A stretch of DNA of 64,000 nucleotides from Pseudomonas helvetica (GTDB lineage Bacteria > Pseudomonadota > Gammaproteobacteria > Pseudomonadales > Pseudomonadaceae). The notes beneath the pieces are model-generated. The model did no database searches. It saw only the letters and a list, made by a program, of their open reading frames with translations, and was not told the origin of the DNA. Positions within the stretch are counted from its first letter, which is position 1. Each line of letters opens with the position of its first letter. Made by a program: the position numbers and the translations under genes. The stretch lies in the NCBI RefSeq assembly GCF_039908645.1, contig NZ_CP150917.1:4537501-4601500 (forward strand), in the 5' to 3' direction. Below are positions 54,967 to 62,578 of this stretch, piece after piece.

Positions 54967-55680
54967 TCAGACCACATCCACCCCGACATGAATCGCATCA
55001 TGCCGCCAAAACTCCAGATCACAATCGATCAACCGCCCATGCTGATCATAATTGACCCGCGCAATCCGCAACCCCGGACTGCCCACGGACACCCGAAGTG
55101 CAGCCGCCGCATCCACCGACAACGCCGTCGGCACAATCTCGAAGCGCACCCGCCCATAGTGCAAATCATAATGCCGCGCATACAACTCGGTAATCGACTG
55201 ATTGAGATCAAACGCCAGAATCCCCGGAAAAAACTGCGGATTCAAATAGTGCTCGACATACAAAACCAACCGTCCATCGATACGCCGCGAACGGCAGATC
55301 TGAATCACACTCGACAACGCCGGCAGCTGCAACCAGGCACACACCGCCGCTGACGCCGGCTGCAACCGCGCCGAAATCACCTCGGTCGACGGTACCCGCC
55401 CCTGCGCACTGACCATCGCGTGAAAGTGGCTGCGTTGCATCAGGTTGTACGCCAGACGCGGTGGCGAAACGAACCAGCCGCGCCGCTCCTCGCGATAAAT
55501 CTGCCCCTGCGCCTCCAACTGCAACAACGCCTCACGCACAGTGATCCGCGTGGTCCCGAACAACTCACTGAGCTTGCGCTCGGCCGGCAGCTTGCTCGCG
55601 GGCGCCAGCAGACCGTGGTCGATCTGCTCCTGGAGCACCTGACCGATGGCTGTCACCGCTTTCGTTGCCTCTTCACGCAT
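54967..55680 (-). CDS. GntR-family regulator with UTRA domain (HutC subfamily)
   Basis: A 237-residue regulator. The N-terminal winged helix (about residues 10-75) includes LPAERKLSELFGTTRITVRE; the UTRA effector domain (about 90-235) senses a small ligand, often a sugar phosphate, phosphonate or histidine-type molecule. ATG at 55680 is preferred to TTG at 55683. It is divergent from the ABC/phosphatase operon, and DasR-like TGGNCTAGACCA sites lie next to both starts, so it probably represses itself and that operon until its ligand, likely the imported compound, is present. Confidence 0.9.
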   Translation of the reverse strand: MREEATKAVTAIGQVLQEQIDHGLLAPASKLPAERKLSELFGTTRITVREALLQLEAQGQIYREERRGWFVSPPRLAYNLMQRSHFHAMVSAQGRVPSTEVISARLQPASAAVCAWLQLPALSSVIQICRSRRIDGRLVLYVEHYLNPQFFPGILAFDLNQSITELYARHYDLHYGRVRFEIVPTALSVDAAAALRVSVGSPGLRIARVNYDQHGRLIDCDLEFWRHDAIHVGVDVV

Positions 55681-55693
55681 CAACGTTACCTAT

Positions 55694-55707
55694 CTGGACT
55701 AGACCAG
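55694..55707. promoter_or_regulatory. Candidate GntR/HutC operator 1
   Basis: CTGGACTAGACCAG is palindromic except one pair and matches 11 of 12 positions of TGGTCTAGACCA, the published DasR/NagR-type consensus. It lies 14 bases before the regulator's start codon. Confidence 0.6.
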
Positions 55708-55957
55708 CACTGTTTCAGAGCAGGACTGCGCCAAAAAGCGCGTCCTGAAACGTATTGCAAGCCTAGGCAATACATATGACTGATCGATGACAAAGCCGCC
55801 GAACGGCTGATCCAGACCTGTGCAAATAAGCGGCCAAGTCCTTGCAAACCGGCCTTCCGGCCATGGTCTACGCTTACTTCGCAGCCCTCACTACCGAGCG
55901 AAAAGAATGCGAGCGCGCCTGATACCGACATCAAAGTGTCATCCAGCTCACCTAAAT

Positions 55958-55973
55958 TGGCTCAGGTATTGCT
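55958..55973 (+). promoter_or_regulatory. Sigma-54-like -24/-12 promoter
   Basis: TGGCTC-AGGTA-TTGCT matches TGGCAC-N5-TTGCW with one mismatch; the invariant GG and GC are exactly 12 bases apart. The predicted start of transcription is near 55984. Confidence 0.5.
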
Positions 55974-55985
55974 GACCTAGACCAA
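55972..55985. promoter_or_regulatory. Candidate GntR/HutC operator 2
   Basis: CTGACCTAGACCAA: the right half CTAGACCA is perfect, the left half degenerate (10 of 12 to TGGTCTAGACCA). It overlaps the -12 element and the predicted start point of the sigma-54-like promoter. Confidence 0.5.
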
Positions 55986-56028
55986 CAAACCGCAAACGCA
56001 GCGTTGAATACGCCCAAAGGAGCTTCGG

Positions 56029-57105
56029 ATGAAACAGCTTTTCCTGGCATCACTGTTAGGCTCGACCATTGCCATGTGCACCGCAGCCATGGCGGCTGAT
56101 ACCGATTTAAAAGCCTTGGAAGCCGCTGCGAAAGCGGAAGGCGCCGTCAACAGCGTCGGCATGCCCGATGACTGGGCCAACTGGAAAGGTACCTGGGAAG
56201 ACCTGGCCAAGAACTACGGCCTCAAGCACATCGACACCGACATGAGCTCGGCCCAGGAAGTCGCCAAGTTCGCCGCCGAAAAAGACAACGCCAGTGCTGA
56301 CATCGGCGACGTCGGCGCCGCCTTCGGCCCGATCGCAGTCAAGCAAGGCGTGGTTCAACCGTACAAGCCAAGCACCTGGGCGCAAGTTCCGGACTGGGCC
56401 AAGGACAAGGACGGTAACTGGGCACTGGCCTACACCGGCACCATCGCGTTTATCGTCAACAAGAAGCTGCTCCACGGCTCCGAAGCCCCAACAAAGTGGG
56501 CTGACCTGAAGACCGGTAAATACAAGGTCTCCATCGGTGACGTGAGCACCGCTGCACAAGCCGCCAACGGTGTATTGGCCGCCGCCATCGCCAACGGTGG
56601 TGATGAGAAGAATATTCAGCCAGCACTGCTGATGTTCGCCGAGATCGCCAAGCAAGGTCGCCTGTCGCTGGCCAACCCGACCATTTCCACCATGGAAAAG
56701 GGTGAAGTCGAAGTCGGTGTGGTCTGGGACTTCAATGGCCTGAGCTATAAAGCCAAGATGGTCAACCCGGATGACTACGTCGTGCTGATCCCGTCCGATG
56801 GTTCGGTGAAGTCCGGTTACACCACCATCATCAACAAATACGCCAAGCACCCGAACGCCGCAAAACTGGCCCGCGAGTACATCTTCAGCGATGCCGGCCA
56901 AATCAATCTGGCGCGCGGTAACGCCCGTCCGATTCGTGCTGAAACGGGCCTGAAACTGCCTGCTGATGTCGCGAAAAACCTGATCCCGGCCGCGCAGTAC
57001 GAAGCCGCCAAGCCCAAGCCGATCACCGACGCCGATGCCTGGGAAAAAACCTCCAAGGCCCTGCCGCAGAAGTGGCAGGAAGAAGTCATCATCAATATGC
57101 AGTAA
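56029..57105 (+). CDS. ABC importer periplasmic solute-binding protein
   Basis: A 358-residue periplasmic binding protein with signal peptide MKQLFLASLLGSTIAMCTAAMA. It belongs to the iron/spermidine/2-aminoethylphosphonate-type fold II group, judging from length, the VPDWAKDKDGNWALAYTGTIAFIVNK hinge and the type of permeases encoded with it. No ligand-specific motif is obvious. It is the first gene of an operon; a family B REP separates it from the next gene, which commonly lets the binding protein be made in excess. Confidence 0.88.
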   Translation: MKQLFLASLLGSTIAMCTAAMAADTDLKALEAAAKAEGAVNSVGMPDDWANWKGTWEDLAKNYGLKHIDTDMSSAQEVAKFAAEKDNASADIGDVGAAFGPIAVKQGVVQPYKPSTWAQVPDWAKDKDGNWALAYTGTIAFIVNKKLLHGSEAPTKWADLKTGKYKVSIGDVSTAAQAANGVLAAAIANGGDEKNIQPALLMFAEIAKQGRLSLANPTISTMEKGEVEVGVVWDFNGLSYKAKMVNPDDYVVLIPSDGSVKSGYTTIINKYAKHPNAAKLAREYIFSDAGQINLARGNARPIRAETGLKLPADVAKNLIPAAQYEAAKPKPITDADAWEKTSKALPQKWQEEVIINMQ

Positions 57106-57115
57106 TGCTGCATCC

Positions 57116-57202
57116 GTAGGAGCAAAGCTTGCTCGCGATGCAGGCACCGCGATCTGTCTAACGAGCGCGGCGATACCATCGCGGGCAAGCCTTGCTCCTA
57201 CA
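57116..57202. repeat. Family B REP pair inside the importer operon
   Basis: GTAGGAGCAAAGCTTGCTCG and CATCGCGGGCAAGCCTTGCT form an inverted pair between the binding-protein gene and the hydrolase gene. Confidence 0.9.
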
Positions 57203-57242
57203 GGTTTTGACGCTACCACCTGATTTTGGAGTTTCCTCCCCC

Positions 57243-58049
57243 ATGAAGCACAACGTCATCCTTGTCGTGCTCGACGGCCTCAATTACGAGGTTGCCCGCC
57301 ACGCCATGGGACATCTTCAGGCTTATGTCGGCGCAGGACGCGCAGCCCTCTACAAACTCGAATGCGAACTGCCGTCCCTGTCGCGCCCGCTCTATGAATG
57401 CATTCTGACCGGCGTCACACCGATCGACAGCGGTATCGTCCACAACAACGTGTCACGCCTGTCCAACCAGCGCAGCGTGTTCCACTACGCCACCGCCGCC
57501 GGGCTCAGCACCGCCGCTGCGGCCTACCACTGGGTCAGCGAACTGTATAACCGTTCGCCATTTGTGGCGGCCCGCGACCGCCACACCGACAACATTGAAC
57601 TGCCAATCCAGCATGCGCATTTCTACTGGTCCGATCACTACCCCGATTCGCACCTGTTCGCCGACGCCGAGAACCTGCGTCTACGTCATGCGCCGAACTT
57701 TCTGCTGGTTCACCCCATGAACATCGACGACGCCGGACACAAGCACGGCCTCGACACTGCGCAATACCGCAACAGTGCCCGCTCGGCCGACATCATTCTC
57801 GCCGACTACCTAAAAGGCTGGCTCGACGCTGGCTATCAGGTGCTGGTGACCGCCGACCACGGCATGAACAACGACCGCTCCCACAACGGCCTGCTGGCCG
57901 AAGAACGTGAAGTACCGCTGTTCGTCATCGGCGATGCCTTCAGCTTCAATCCCCATGCAGCCCCGAAACAAACCGAACTGTGTGGCACTCTCTGCGAGTT
58001 GCTGGGTGTTGCCCACGACAAACCTGTGTGCCGGGAGCTGCTCAAGTGA
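57243..58049 (+). CDS. Cytoplasmic alkaline-phosphatase-superfamily hydrolase (NPP-like)
   Basis: A 268-residue protein related to nucleotide pyrophosphatase/phosphodiesterases and phosphonoacetate hydrolase. The two-metal site can be read in full: Asp11 (VVLDGLNYE), probable nucleophile Ser47 (LPSLSRPLYE, aligned with the Thr of PTKTFPN in NPPs), Asp162 and His166 (IDDAGHKHG), Asp205-His206 (TADHGMNND) and His214. There is no signal peptide, so it should act on a substrate already imported. ATG at 57243. Its stop overlaps the GTG of the permease gene, coupling hydrolysis and transport. Confidence 0.87.
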   Translation: MKHNVILVVLDGLNYEVARHAMGHLQAYVGAGRAALYKLECELPSLSRPLYECILTGVTPIDSGIVHNNVSRLSNQRSVFHYATAAGLSTAAAAYHWVSELYNRSPFVAARDRHTDNIELPIQHAHFYWSDHYPDSHLFADAENLRLRHAPNFLLVHPMNIDDAGHKHGLDTAQYRNSARSADIILADYLKGWLDAGYQVLVTADHGMNNDRSHNGLLAEEREVPLFVIGDAFSFNPHAAPKQTELCGTLCELLGVAHDKPVCRELLK

Positions 58050-58891
58050 ATTCAATCACCCGTGGCAAATGGCTGGCGGCGTTGTGCCTGGTGCCCTTCG
58101 CCATTTTCTTTATCGTGTTCCAGATCGCCCCGCTGTGCTGGGTGCTGATCAACAGCGTGCAATCGGAAGAGTTCGGTTGGGGCCTGGCCAACTTCAACAA
58201 GATCTTCAGCTCGAAGTTCTACATGCAGGCGATCCAGTACAGCCTCGAGATCAGCTTCTGGTCCAGCGTGTTCGGCATCGTCATCGCAATCCTCGGCAGT
58301 TACTCGCTGCGTCGGGTCGATTCGAAGCTGCGCAACTTCGTCAACGCCTTCGCCAACATGACCAGCAACTTCGCCGGCGTCCCGCTGGCCTTTGCGTTCA
58401 TCATTCTGCTGGGGTTCAACGGCAGTTTCACCATCATGCTCAAACAGGCCGGGATTATTCAGGACTTCAACCTGTACTCGAAAACCGGGTTGATCATCCT
58501 CTACACCTACTTCCAGATTCCCCTCGGCGTGTTGCTGCTGTACCCGGCATTCGACGCCCTGCGTGAAGACTGGCGCGAATCGGCATCCCTGCTCGGTGCC
58601 AGCGGCTGGCAGTTCTGGCGGCACATCGGCTTGCCAGTACTGACCCCGGCCTTGCTCGGCACCTTCGTGATCCTGTTGGCCAACGCCCTCGGCGCCTATG
58701 CCACCGTCTACGCCCTGACCACCGGCAACTTCAACGTGCTGCCGATCCGCATCGCGGCGATGGTTTCGGGCGATATTTCCCTGGACCCGAACATGGCCAG
58801 TGCCCTGGCCGTTGTGCTGGTGACGTTGATGACCCTGGTGACCGTGGTCCATCAGTTGCTGTTGAAGAGGAGCTACCATGTCTCGCGCTGA
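58046..58891 (+). CDS. ABC importer permease 1
   Basis: A 281-residue inner-membrane permease of the PotB/PhnU-like type with six helices. The EAA loop that contacts the ATPase is EDWRESASLLGASGWQFWRHIGLPVLTP, near residue 175. The start is GTG 58046, overlapping the hydrolase stop (GTGA) with GGGAG upstream. Its last 14 bases overlap the start of permease 2. Confidence 0.92.
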   Translation: MNSITRGKWLAALCLVPFAIFFIVFQIAPLCWVLINSVQSEEFGWGLANFNKIFSSKFYMQAIQYSLEISFWSSVFGIVIAILGSYSLRRVDSKLRNFVNAFANMTSNFAGVPLAFAFIILLGFNGSFTIMLKQAGIIQDFNLYSKTGLIILYTYFQIPLGVLLLYPAFDALREDWRESASLLGASGWQFWRHIGLPVLTPALLGTFVILLANALGAYATVYALTTGNFNVLPIRIAAMVSGDISLDPNMASALAVVLVTLMTLVTVVHQLLLKRSYHVSR

Positions 58892-59678
58892 ACTGGGCCC
58901 CGTCGGTGTCTATCACCGGGTCGTGGTTTATCTGCTGTTCGCCATTCTGTTGCTGCCGCTGGCCGGGACCCTGATCTACTCGATCGCCAGCAGTTGGTCG
59001 GCCACCGTTCTGCCCAGCGGCTTTACCTTCAAATGGTATATCCAACTGTGGAGCGACCCGCGTTTTCTCAACGCCTTTGGCCAGTCACTGCTGGTCTGCG
59101 TGGGTGCGCTGATTCTGTCAGTGGTGCTGATCCTGCCGCTGCTGTTCGTGGTGCATTACCACTTCCCGAAACTCGACGCGCTGATGAACATCCTGATCCT
59201 GCTGCCGTTCGCGGTGCCGCCCGTGGTGTCTTCGGTGGGGCTGTTGCAGCTCTACGGTTCGGGCCCGTTCGCGATGGTCGGCACACCGTGGATTCTGGTC
59301 GGTTGCTACTTCACCGTGGCGCTGCCGTTCATGTACCGGGCGATCACCAACAACCTGCAGGCGATCAACCTGCGCGACCTGATGGACTCCGCCCAGCTGC
59401 TCGGTGCCAGCACCTGGCAAGCGGCGTTCCTGGTGGTGCTGCCGAACCTGCGCAAAGGCTTGATGGTTGCGTTGCTGCTGTCGTTCTCGTTCCTTTTCGG
59501 TGAGTTCGTGTTCGCCAACATCCTCGTCGGCACGCGCTACGAAACCCTGCAGGTCTACCTCAACAACATGCGTAACAGCAGCGGTCACTTCACCAGCGCG
59601 CTGGTGATTTCCTACTTTTTCTTTGTGCTGGTTCTGACCTGGGCTGCCAATATCTTGAACAAGGACAAAAGCCAATGA
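58878..59678 (+). CDS. ABC importer permease 2
   Basis: A 266-residue inner-membrane permease of the PotC/PhnV-like type with six helices. The EAA loop is seen as LMDSAQLLGASTWQAAFLVVLPNLRKGL near residue 170. With permease 1 it forms the heterodimeric channel. ATG at 58878 has GAGGAG upstream, inside the permease 1 gene; its end overlaps the ATPase start by 4 bases (ATGA). Confidence 0.92.
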   Translation: MSRAELGPVGVYHRVVVYLLFAILLLPLAGTLIYSIASSWSATVLPSGFTFKWYIQLWSDPRFLNAFGQSLLVCVGALILSVVLILPLLFVVHYHFPKLDALMNILILLPFAVPPVVSSVGLLQLYGSGPFAMVGTPWILVGCYFTVALPFMYRAITNNLQAINLRDLMDSAQLLGASTWQAAFLVVLPNLRKGLMVALLLSFSFLFGEFVFANILVGTRYETLQVYLNNMRNSSGHFTSALVISYFFFVLVLTWAANILNKDKSQ

Positions 59679-60679
59679 GCTATGTCAGCGTCCAACACCT
59701 GCAAAAAAGCTACTCGCAAACGGGCTCTGCCGGCACTCCGGTGTTCAGCGATATCAACTGCGAAATCCAGAAAGGCGAGTTCGTCACCTTGCTCGGCCCG
59801 TCCGGTTGCGGCAAGTCGACCCTGCTGCGCTGCATCGCCGGACTGACCGCGGTGGATGGCGGCAAGATCCTGCTCGACGGCCATGACCTGGTGCCGCTGA
59901 GCCCGCAGAAACGCGGAATCGGCATGGTGTTCCAGAGCTACGCGCTGTTCCCCAACATGACCGTGGAGCAGAACGTCGCCTTCGGTTTGCGCATGCAGAA
60001 GGTCAACGCCGACGACAGCCGCAAGCGGGTGCTCGAAGTGCTGCAATTGGTGGAACTGACCGATTTTGCCAGCCGCTATCCGCATCAACTGTCCGGCGGC
60101 CAATGCCAGCGCGTGGCCCTCGCCCGCTCGCTGGTCACCCGACCACGCCTGCTGCTGCTCGATGAGCCGCTGTCGGCACTCGATGCACGAATCCGCAAGC
60201 ACCTGCGTGAGCAGATCCGGCAGATTCAGCGCGAGCTGGGGCTGACCACGATTTTCGTGACGCACGATCAGGAAGAAGCCCTGACCATGTCCGACCGGAT
60301 CTTCCTGATGAACCAAGGCAAGATCGTCCAGAGCGGCGATGCTGAAACGCTCTACACCGCACCGGTCGATGTGTTTGCCGCTGGCTTCATCGGCAACTAC
60401 AACCTGCTCGATGCCGCCAGCGCCAGCAAGCTGCTGCAACGTCCGATCAATGGCCGCATCGCGATTCGCCCGGAAGCCATCGAACTGAGCCGTAATGGCG
60501 AGCCGGATGCGCTGATCCGTAGCCACAGCTTGCTGGGCAACGTGATCCGCTATCGGGTCGAGGCTCGCGGCGTTGAACTGGTGGTGGACGTGCTGAACCG
60601 TTCGGCGGCTGACCTGCATGCCGATGGTCAACGGCTGGCACTTTCCATCGATCCGACAGCCCTGTGTGAGGTAGCCTGA
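59675..60679 (+). CDS. ABC importer ATP-binding protein
   Basis: A 334-residue ATPase of the spermidine/iron/phosphonate importer type. Walker A GPSGCGKST is near residue 43, the signature LSGGQ near 137, Walker B LLLLDEP near 157 and the H-loop FVTHDQEEA near 195. A C-terminal TOBE-like domain (about 240-334) follows, as in PotA/FbpC proteins. ATGA overlap with permease 2. A long open frame on the opposite strand is a shadow. Confidence 0.94.
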   Translation: MSYVSVQHLQKSYSQTGSAGTPVFSDINCEIQKGEFVTLLGPSGCGKSTLLRCIAGLTAVDGGKILLDGHDLVPLSPQKRGIGMVFQSYALFPNMTVEQNVAFGLRMQKVNADDSRKRVLEVLQLVELTDFASRYPHQLSGGQCQRVALARSLVTRPRLLLLDEPLSALDARIRKHLREQIRQIQRELGLTTIFVTHDQEEALTMSDRIFLMNQGKIVQSGDAETLYTAPVDVFAAGFIGNYNLLDAASASKLLQRPINGRIAIRPEAIELSRNGEPDALIRSHSLLGNVIRYRVEARGVELVVDVLNRSAADLHADGQRLALSIDPTALCEVA

Positions 60680-60719
60680 TGTTTTCGCTGTGCACACTGT
60701 TAAAGAGAGAGCAGCACTG

Positions 60720-61373
60720 ATGGCTTTGGCAATTTTTGATCTGGACGAAACCCTGATCCACGGCGACTGCGCCTCGCTGTGGAGCGAGCAGATGGCCCGC
60801 CTCGGCTGGGTCGACGGCGAATCCTTCCTGCGTCGCGACAAGGAATTGATGGACGCCTATGGCAGGGGCCACCTGGCCATGGAGGACTACATGACCTTCA
60901 GCCTGGAGCCGATGGCCGGACGCACCCCGGAAGAAATCGAGCACCTTGTGGCCCCATGGGTCGAAGATTTCATCGAGCCGATCATTTTCAGCGACGCCTG
61001 CAAAGCCATCGCCGAGCACCGCAAGGCCGGCGACCGGATTCTGGTGATCTCCGCCTCTGGCACGCACCTAGTCAAACCCATCGCCGAACGCCTGGGCATC
61101 GACGAGATCCTCGGTATAGACCTGGAAGTGACTCACGGGGTCTACAGCGGCAAAACGGTTGGCACCCTGACCTATCGCGAAGGCAAGATCACTCGCTTGC
61201 TGGAGTGGCTGGACGCCGAAGAGGAGAACCTTGAAGGCGCAAGTTTCTATTCCGACTCACGCAACGATTTGCCGTTGCTGATCAAAGTCGACCATCCGCA
61301 TGTGGTCAACCCGGATCCGGTACTGCTCGAACATGCCGAAAAGGCCGGTTGGCCGATCCACATCTGGAAGTAA
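60720..61373 (+). CDS. HAD-IB phosphatase (SerB-like)
   Basis: A 217-residue HAD-superfamily subfamily IB hydrolase. Motif I is FDLDETL (Asp7 and Asp9), motif II is VISASGT near residue 112, and motif III/IV is SFYSDSRNDLPLL near 177. It is similar to phosphoserine phosphatase-like and phosphatidylglycerophosphatase-like enzymes. Starts at ATG 60720 with GAGAG upstream, 40 bases after the ATPase gene, so probably part of the same operon. It could remove phosphate from the product of the alkaline-phosphatase-fold enzyme. Confidence 0.88.
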   Translation: MALAIFDLDETLIHGDCASLWSEQMARLGWVDGESFLRRDKELMDAYGRGHLAMEDYMTFSLEPMAGRTPEEIEHLVAPWVEDFIEPIIFSDACKAIAEHRKAGDRILVISASGTHLVKPIAERLGIDEILGIDLEVTHGVYSGKTVGTLTYREGKITRLLEWLDAEEENLEGASFYSDSRNDLPLLIKVDHPHVVNPDPVLLEHAEKAGWPIHIWK

Positions 61374-61390
61374 CCCTGATCGTTCCCATG

Positions 61391-61421
61391 GAGATCGTTC
61401 CCACTACGTGGGAACGATCTC
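61391..61421. terminator. Perfect 14-bp inverted repeat between convergent genes
   Basis: GAGATCGTTCCCAC-TAC-GTGGGAACGATCTC, with a further half-copy GATCGTTCCCATG at 61379-61391. Lies between the HAD gene and the oppositely directed quinone oxidoreductase gene; no U-run, so termination is only likely. Confidence 0.6.
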
Positions 61422-61428
61422 TCAGTAG

Positions 61429-62391
61429 TCAAATCAGGCTTTCGTCGATCACCAGCACCAACTTGCCCGACACCCGATTGGTCGCAAGCTCGGCGAACGC
61501 CGCTTCAGCGTCCTTGATCGGGAAGGTCCTGGCCAATTGCGGGCTCAGGCGCCCTTCGGCGAACAGCGGCCAGACATGCTGGCTCAGGTCACTCAACAGA
61601 TCGGCCTTGAACTGCTCGTCACGGCTACGCAAGGTCGAACCCAGCAGCTGAATCCGTTTGGCCAGCACCTGCGCCAGATCCAGCGGCGCTTCACGGCCGC
61701 CCATCAAGCCGATCAACAGCCAACGACCGTCGAGCGCCAGTAACTTCAGGTTCAGCGCGGCATAGTTGGCGCCGACCGGGTCGAGGATCACATCGAACGG
61801 CCCCAGGTCACGCAAACCATCCAGCCCATCAGTGCGCACCACCCCGCCTTGCGCACCCAGCGCCTCGCAGTAGGCCAGCCGGTCCGCCGAACCGACGCTG
61901 ACCCAGCACGGGTTGCCGAACGCCTTGCATAGCTGAATGGCAGCTGAACCAACCCCACTTGCCCCGGCGTGCAGGAGAACTTTCTCACCCGGTTTGAGCG
62001 CAGCCAATTGGAACAAATTCAGCCAGGCGGTGCTGTAGACCTCGGGCAACGCTGCCGCTTCGACCAGCGACAAGCCTTCGGGCGCGGGCAATACGTGACG
62101 GCCATCGACCACCACTTCTTCGGCCATCCCACCGCCCGCCAGCAGTGCGCAGACACGGTCTCCGACCTGCCAGGACGACCCTGCGCCGACCTCGCTGATC
62201 ACGCCTGAACACTCAAGGCCCAGCACCTGACTGGCGCCCGGTGGTGGCGGATAGAGCCCTGCCTTCTGTAACAAATCGGCTCGATTGAGGCCCGCTGCCG
62301 CCACTCGAATGCGAACTTGTCCTACGTCACACGTCGGACTGGGCGCTTCAACCCACTCCACTCGACCTTCAACGCCTTGCAATGCTTTCAC
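61429..62391 (-). CDS. NAD(P)H:quinone oxidoreductase (MDR superfamily)
   Basis: A 320-residue zinc-free medium-chain dehydrogenase/reductase of the PIG3/QOR group. GLECSGVISEVG near residue 58 and the nucleotide-binding HAGASGVGSAAIQLCKAFG near 145 are typical. Start GTG at 62391 is preceded by a strong GGAGG. It would reduce quinones with NADPH. Neighbour of prc as in P. aeruginosa. Confidence 0.92.
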   Translation of the reverse strand: MKALQGVEGRVEWVEAPSPTCDVGQVRIRVAAAGLNRADLLQKAGLYPPPPGASQVLGLECSGVISEVGAGSSWQVGDRVCALLAGGGMAEEVVVDGRHVLPAPEGLSLVEAAALPEVYSTAWLNLFQLAALKPGEKVLLHAGASGVGSAAIQLCKAFGNPCWVSVGSADRLAYCEALGAQGGVVRTDGLDGLRDLGPFDVILDPVGANYAALNLKLLALDGRWLLIGLMGGREAPLDLAQVLAKRIQLLGSTLRSRDEQFKADLLSDLSQHVWPLFAEGRLSPQLARTFPIKDAEAAFAELATNRVSGKLVLVIDESLI

Positions 62392-62578
62392 AGTGCCTCC
62401 ATAGTGAGTCTGGACTGAGCCCGATGCTGTAGCGCCGGGTTTTTTGCATTATGCGACCGGCCCAGGGTCGTACGAAAATTCGCCGAGTGGCGATCAGGCA
62501 GTTTTAACCCAGCCTGATCGATACGCGAGCAGTTTGCGTAGAGCCTTGTGGAACCGGCGACTTTAAAGACGGCCTAAT

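Larger units (their letters stand above)
55684..56028. promoter_or_regulatory. Divergent regulatory region: GntR gene / ABC importer operon
   Basis: A 345-base gene-free region. Operator-like CTGGACTAGACCAG is at 55694-55707 next to the GntR start and CTGACCTAGACCAA at 55972-55985. A sigma-54-like promoter TGGCTC-N5-TTGCT lies at 55958-55973, 56 bases before the importer ATG. A half-site TGGTCTA is at 55864-55870. Confidence 0.65.

Noticed and set aside
54498..55022. 174-codon minus-strand frame in the empty block
   Set aside because: It runs through the structured repeat, the tandem duplication and into the GntR gene; open only because of base composition.
55864..55875. Third GntR site TGGTCTACGCTT
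   Set aside because: Only one half matches; no symmetry.
55936..55953. PHO-box-like GTGTCAT-N4-CTCACCT before the importer operon
   Set aside because: The first half matches six of seven positions but the second only about three of seven, below what I would accept for PhoB, though phosphate control of the operon would be sensible.
59612..60841. 409-codon open frame opposite the ABC ATPase gene
   Set aside because: The ATPase has all Walker and signature motifs; the reverse frame has none and spans three genes.
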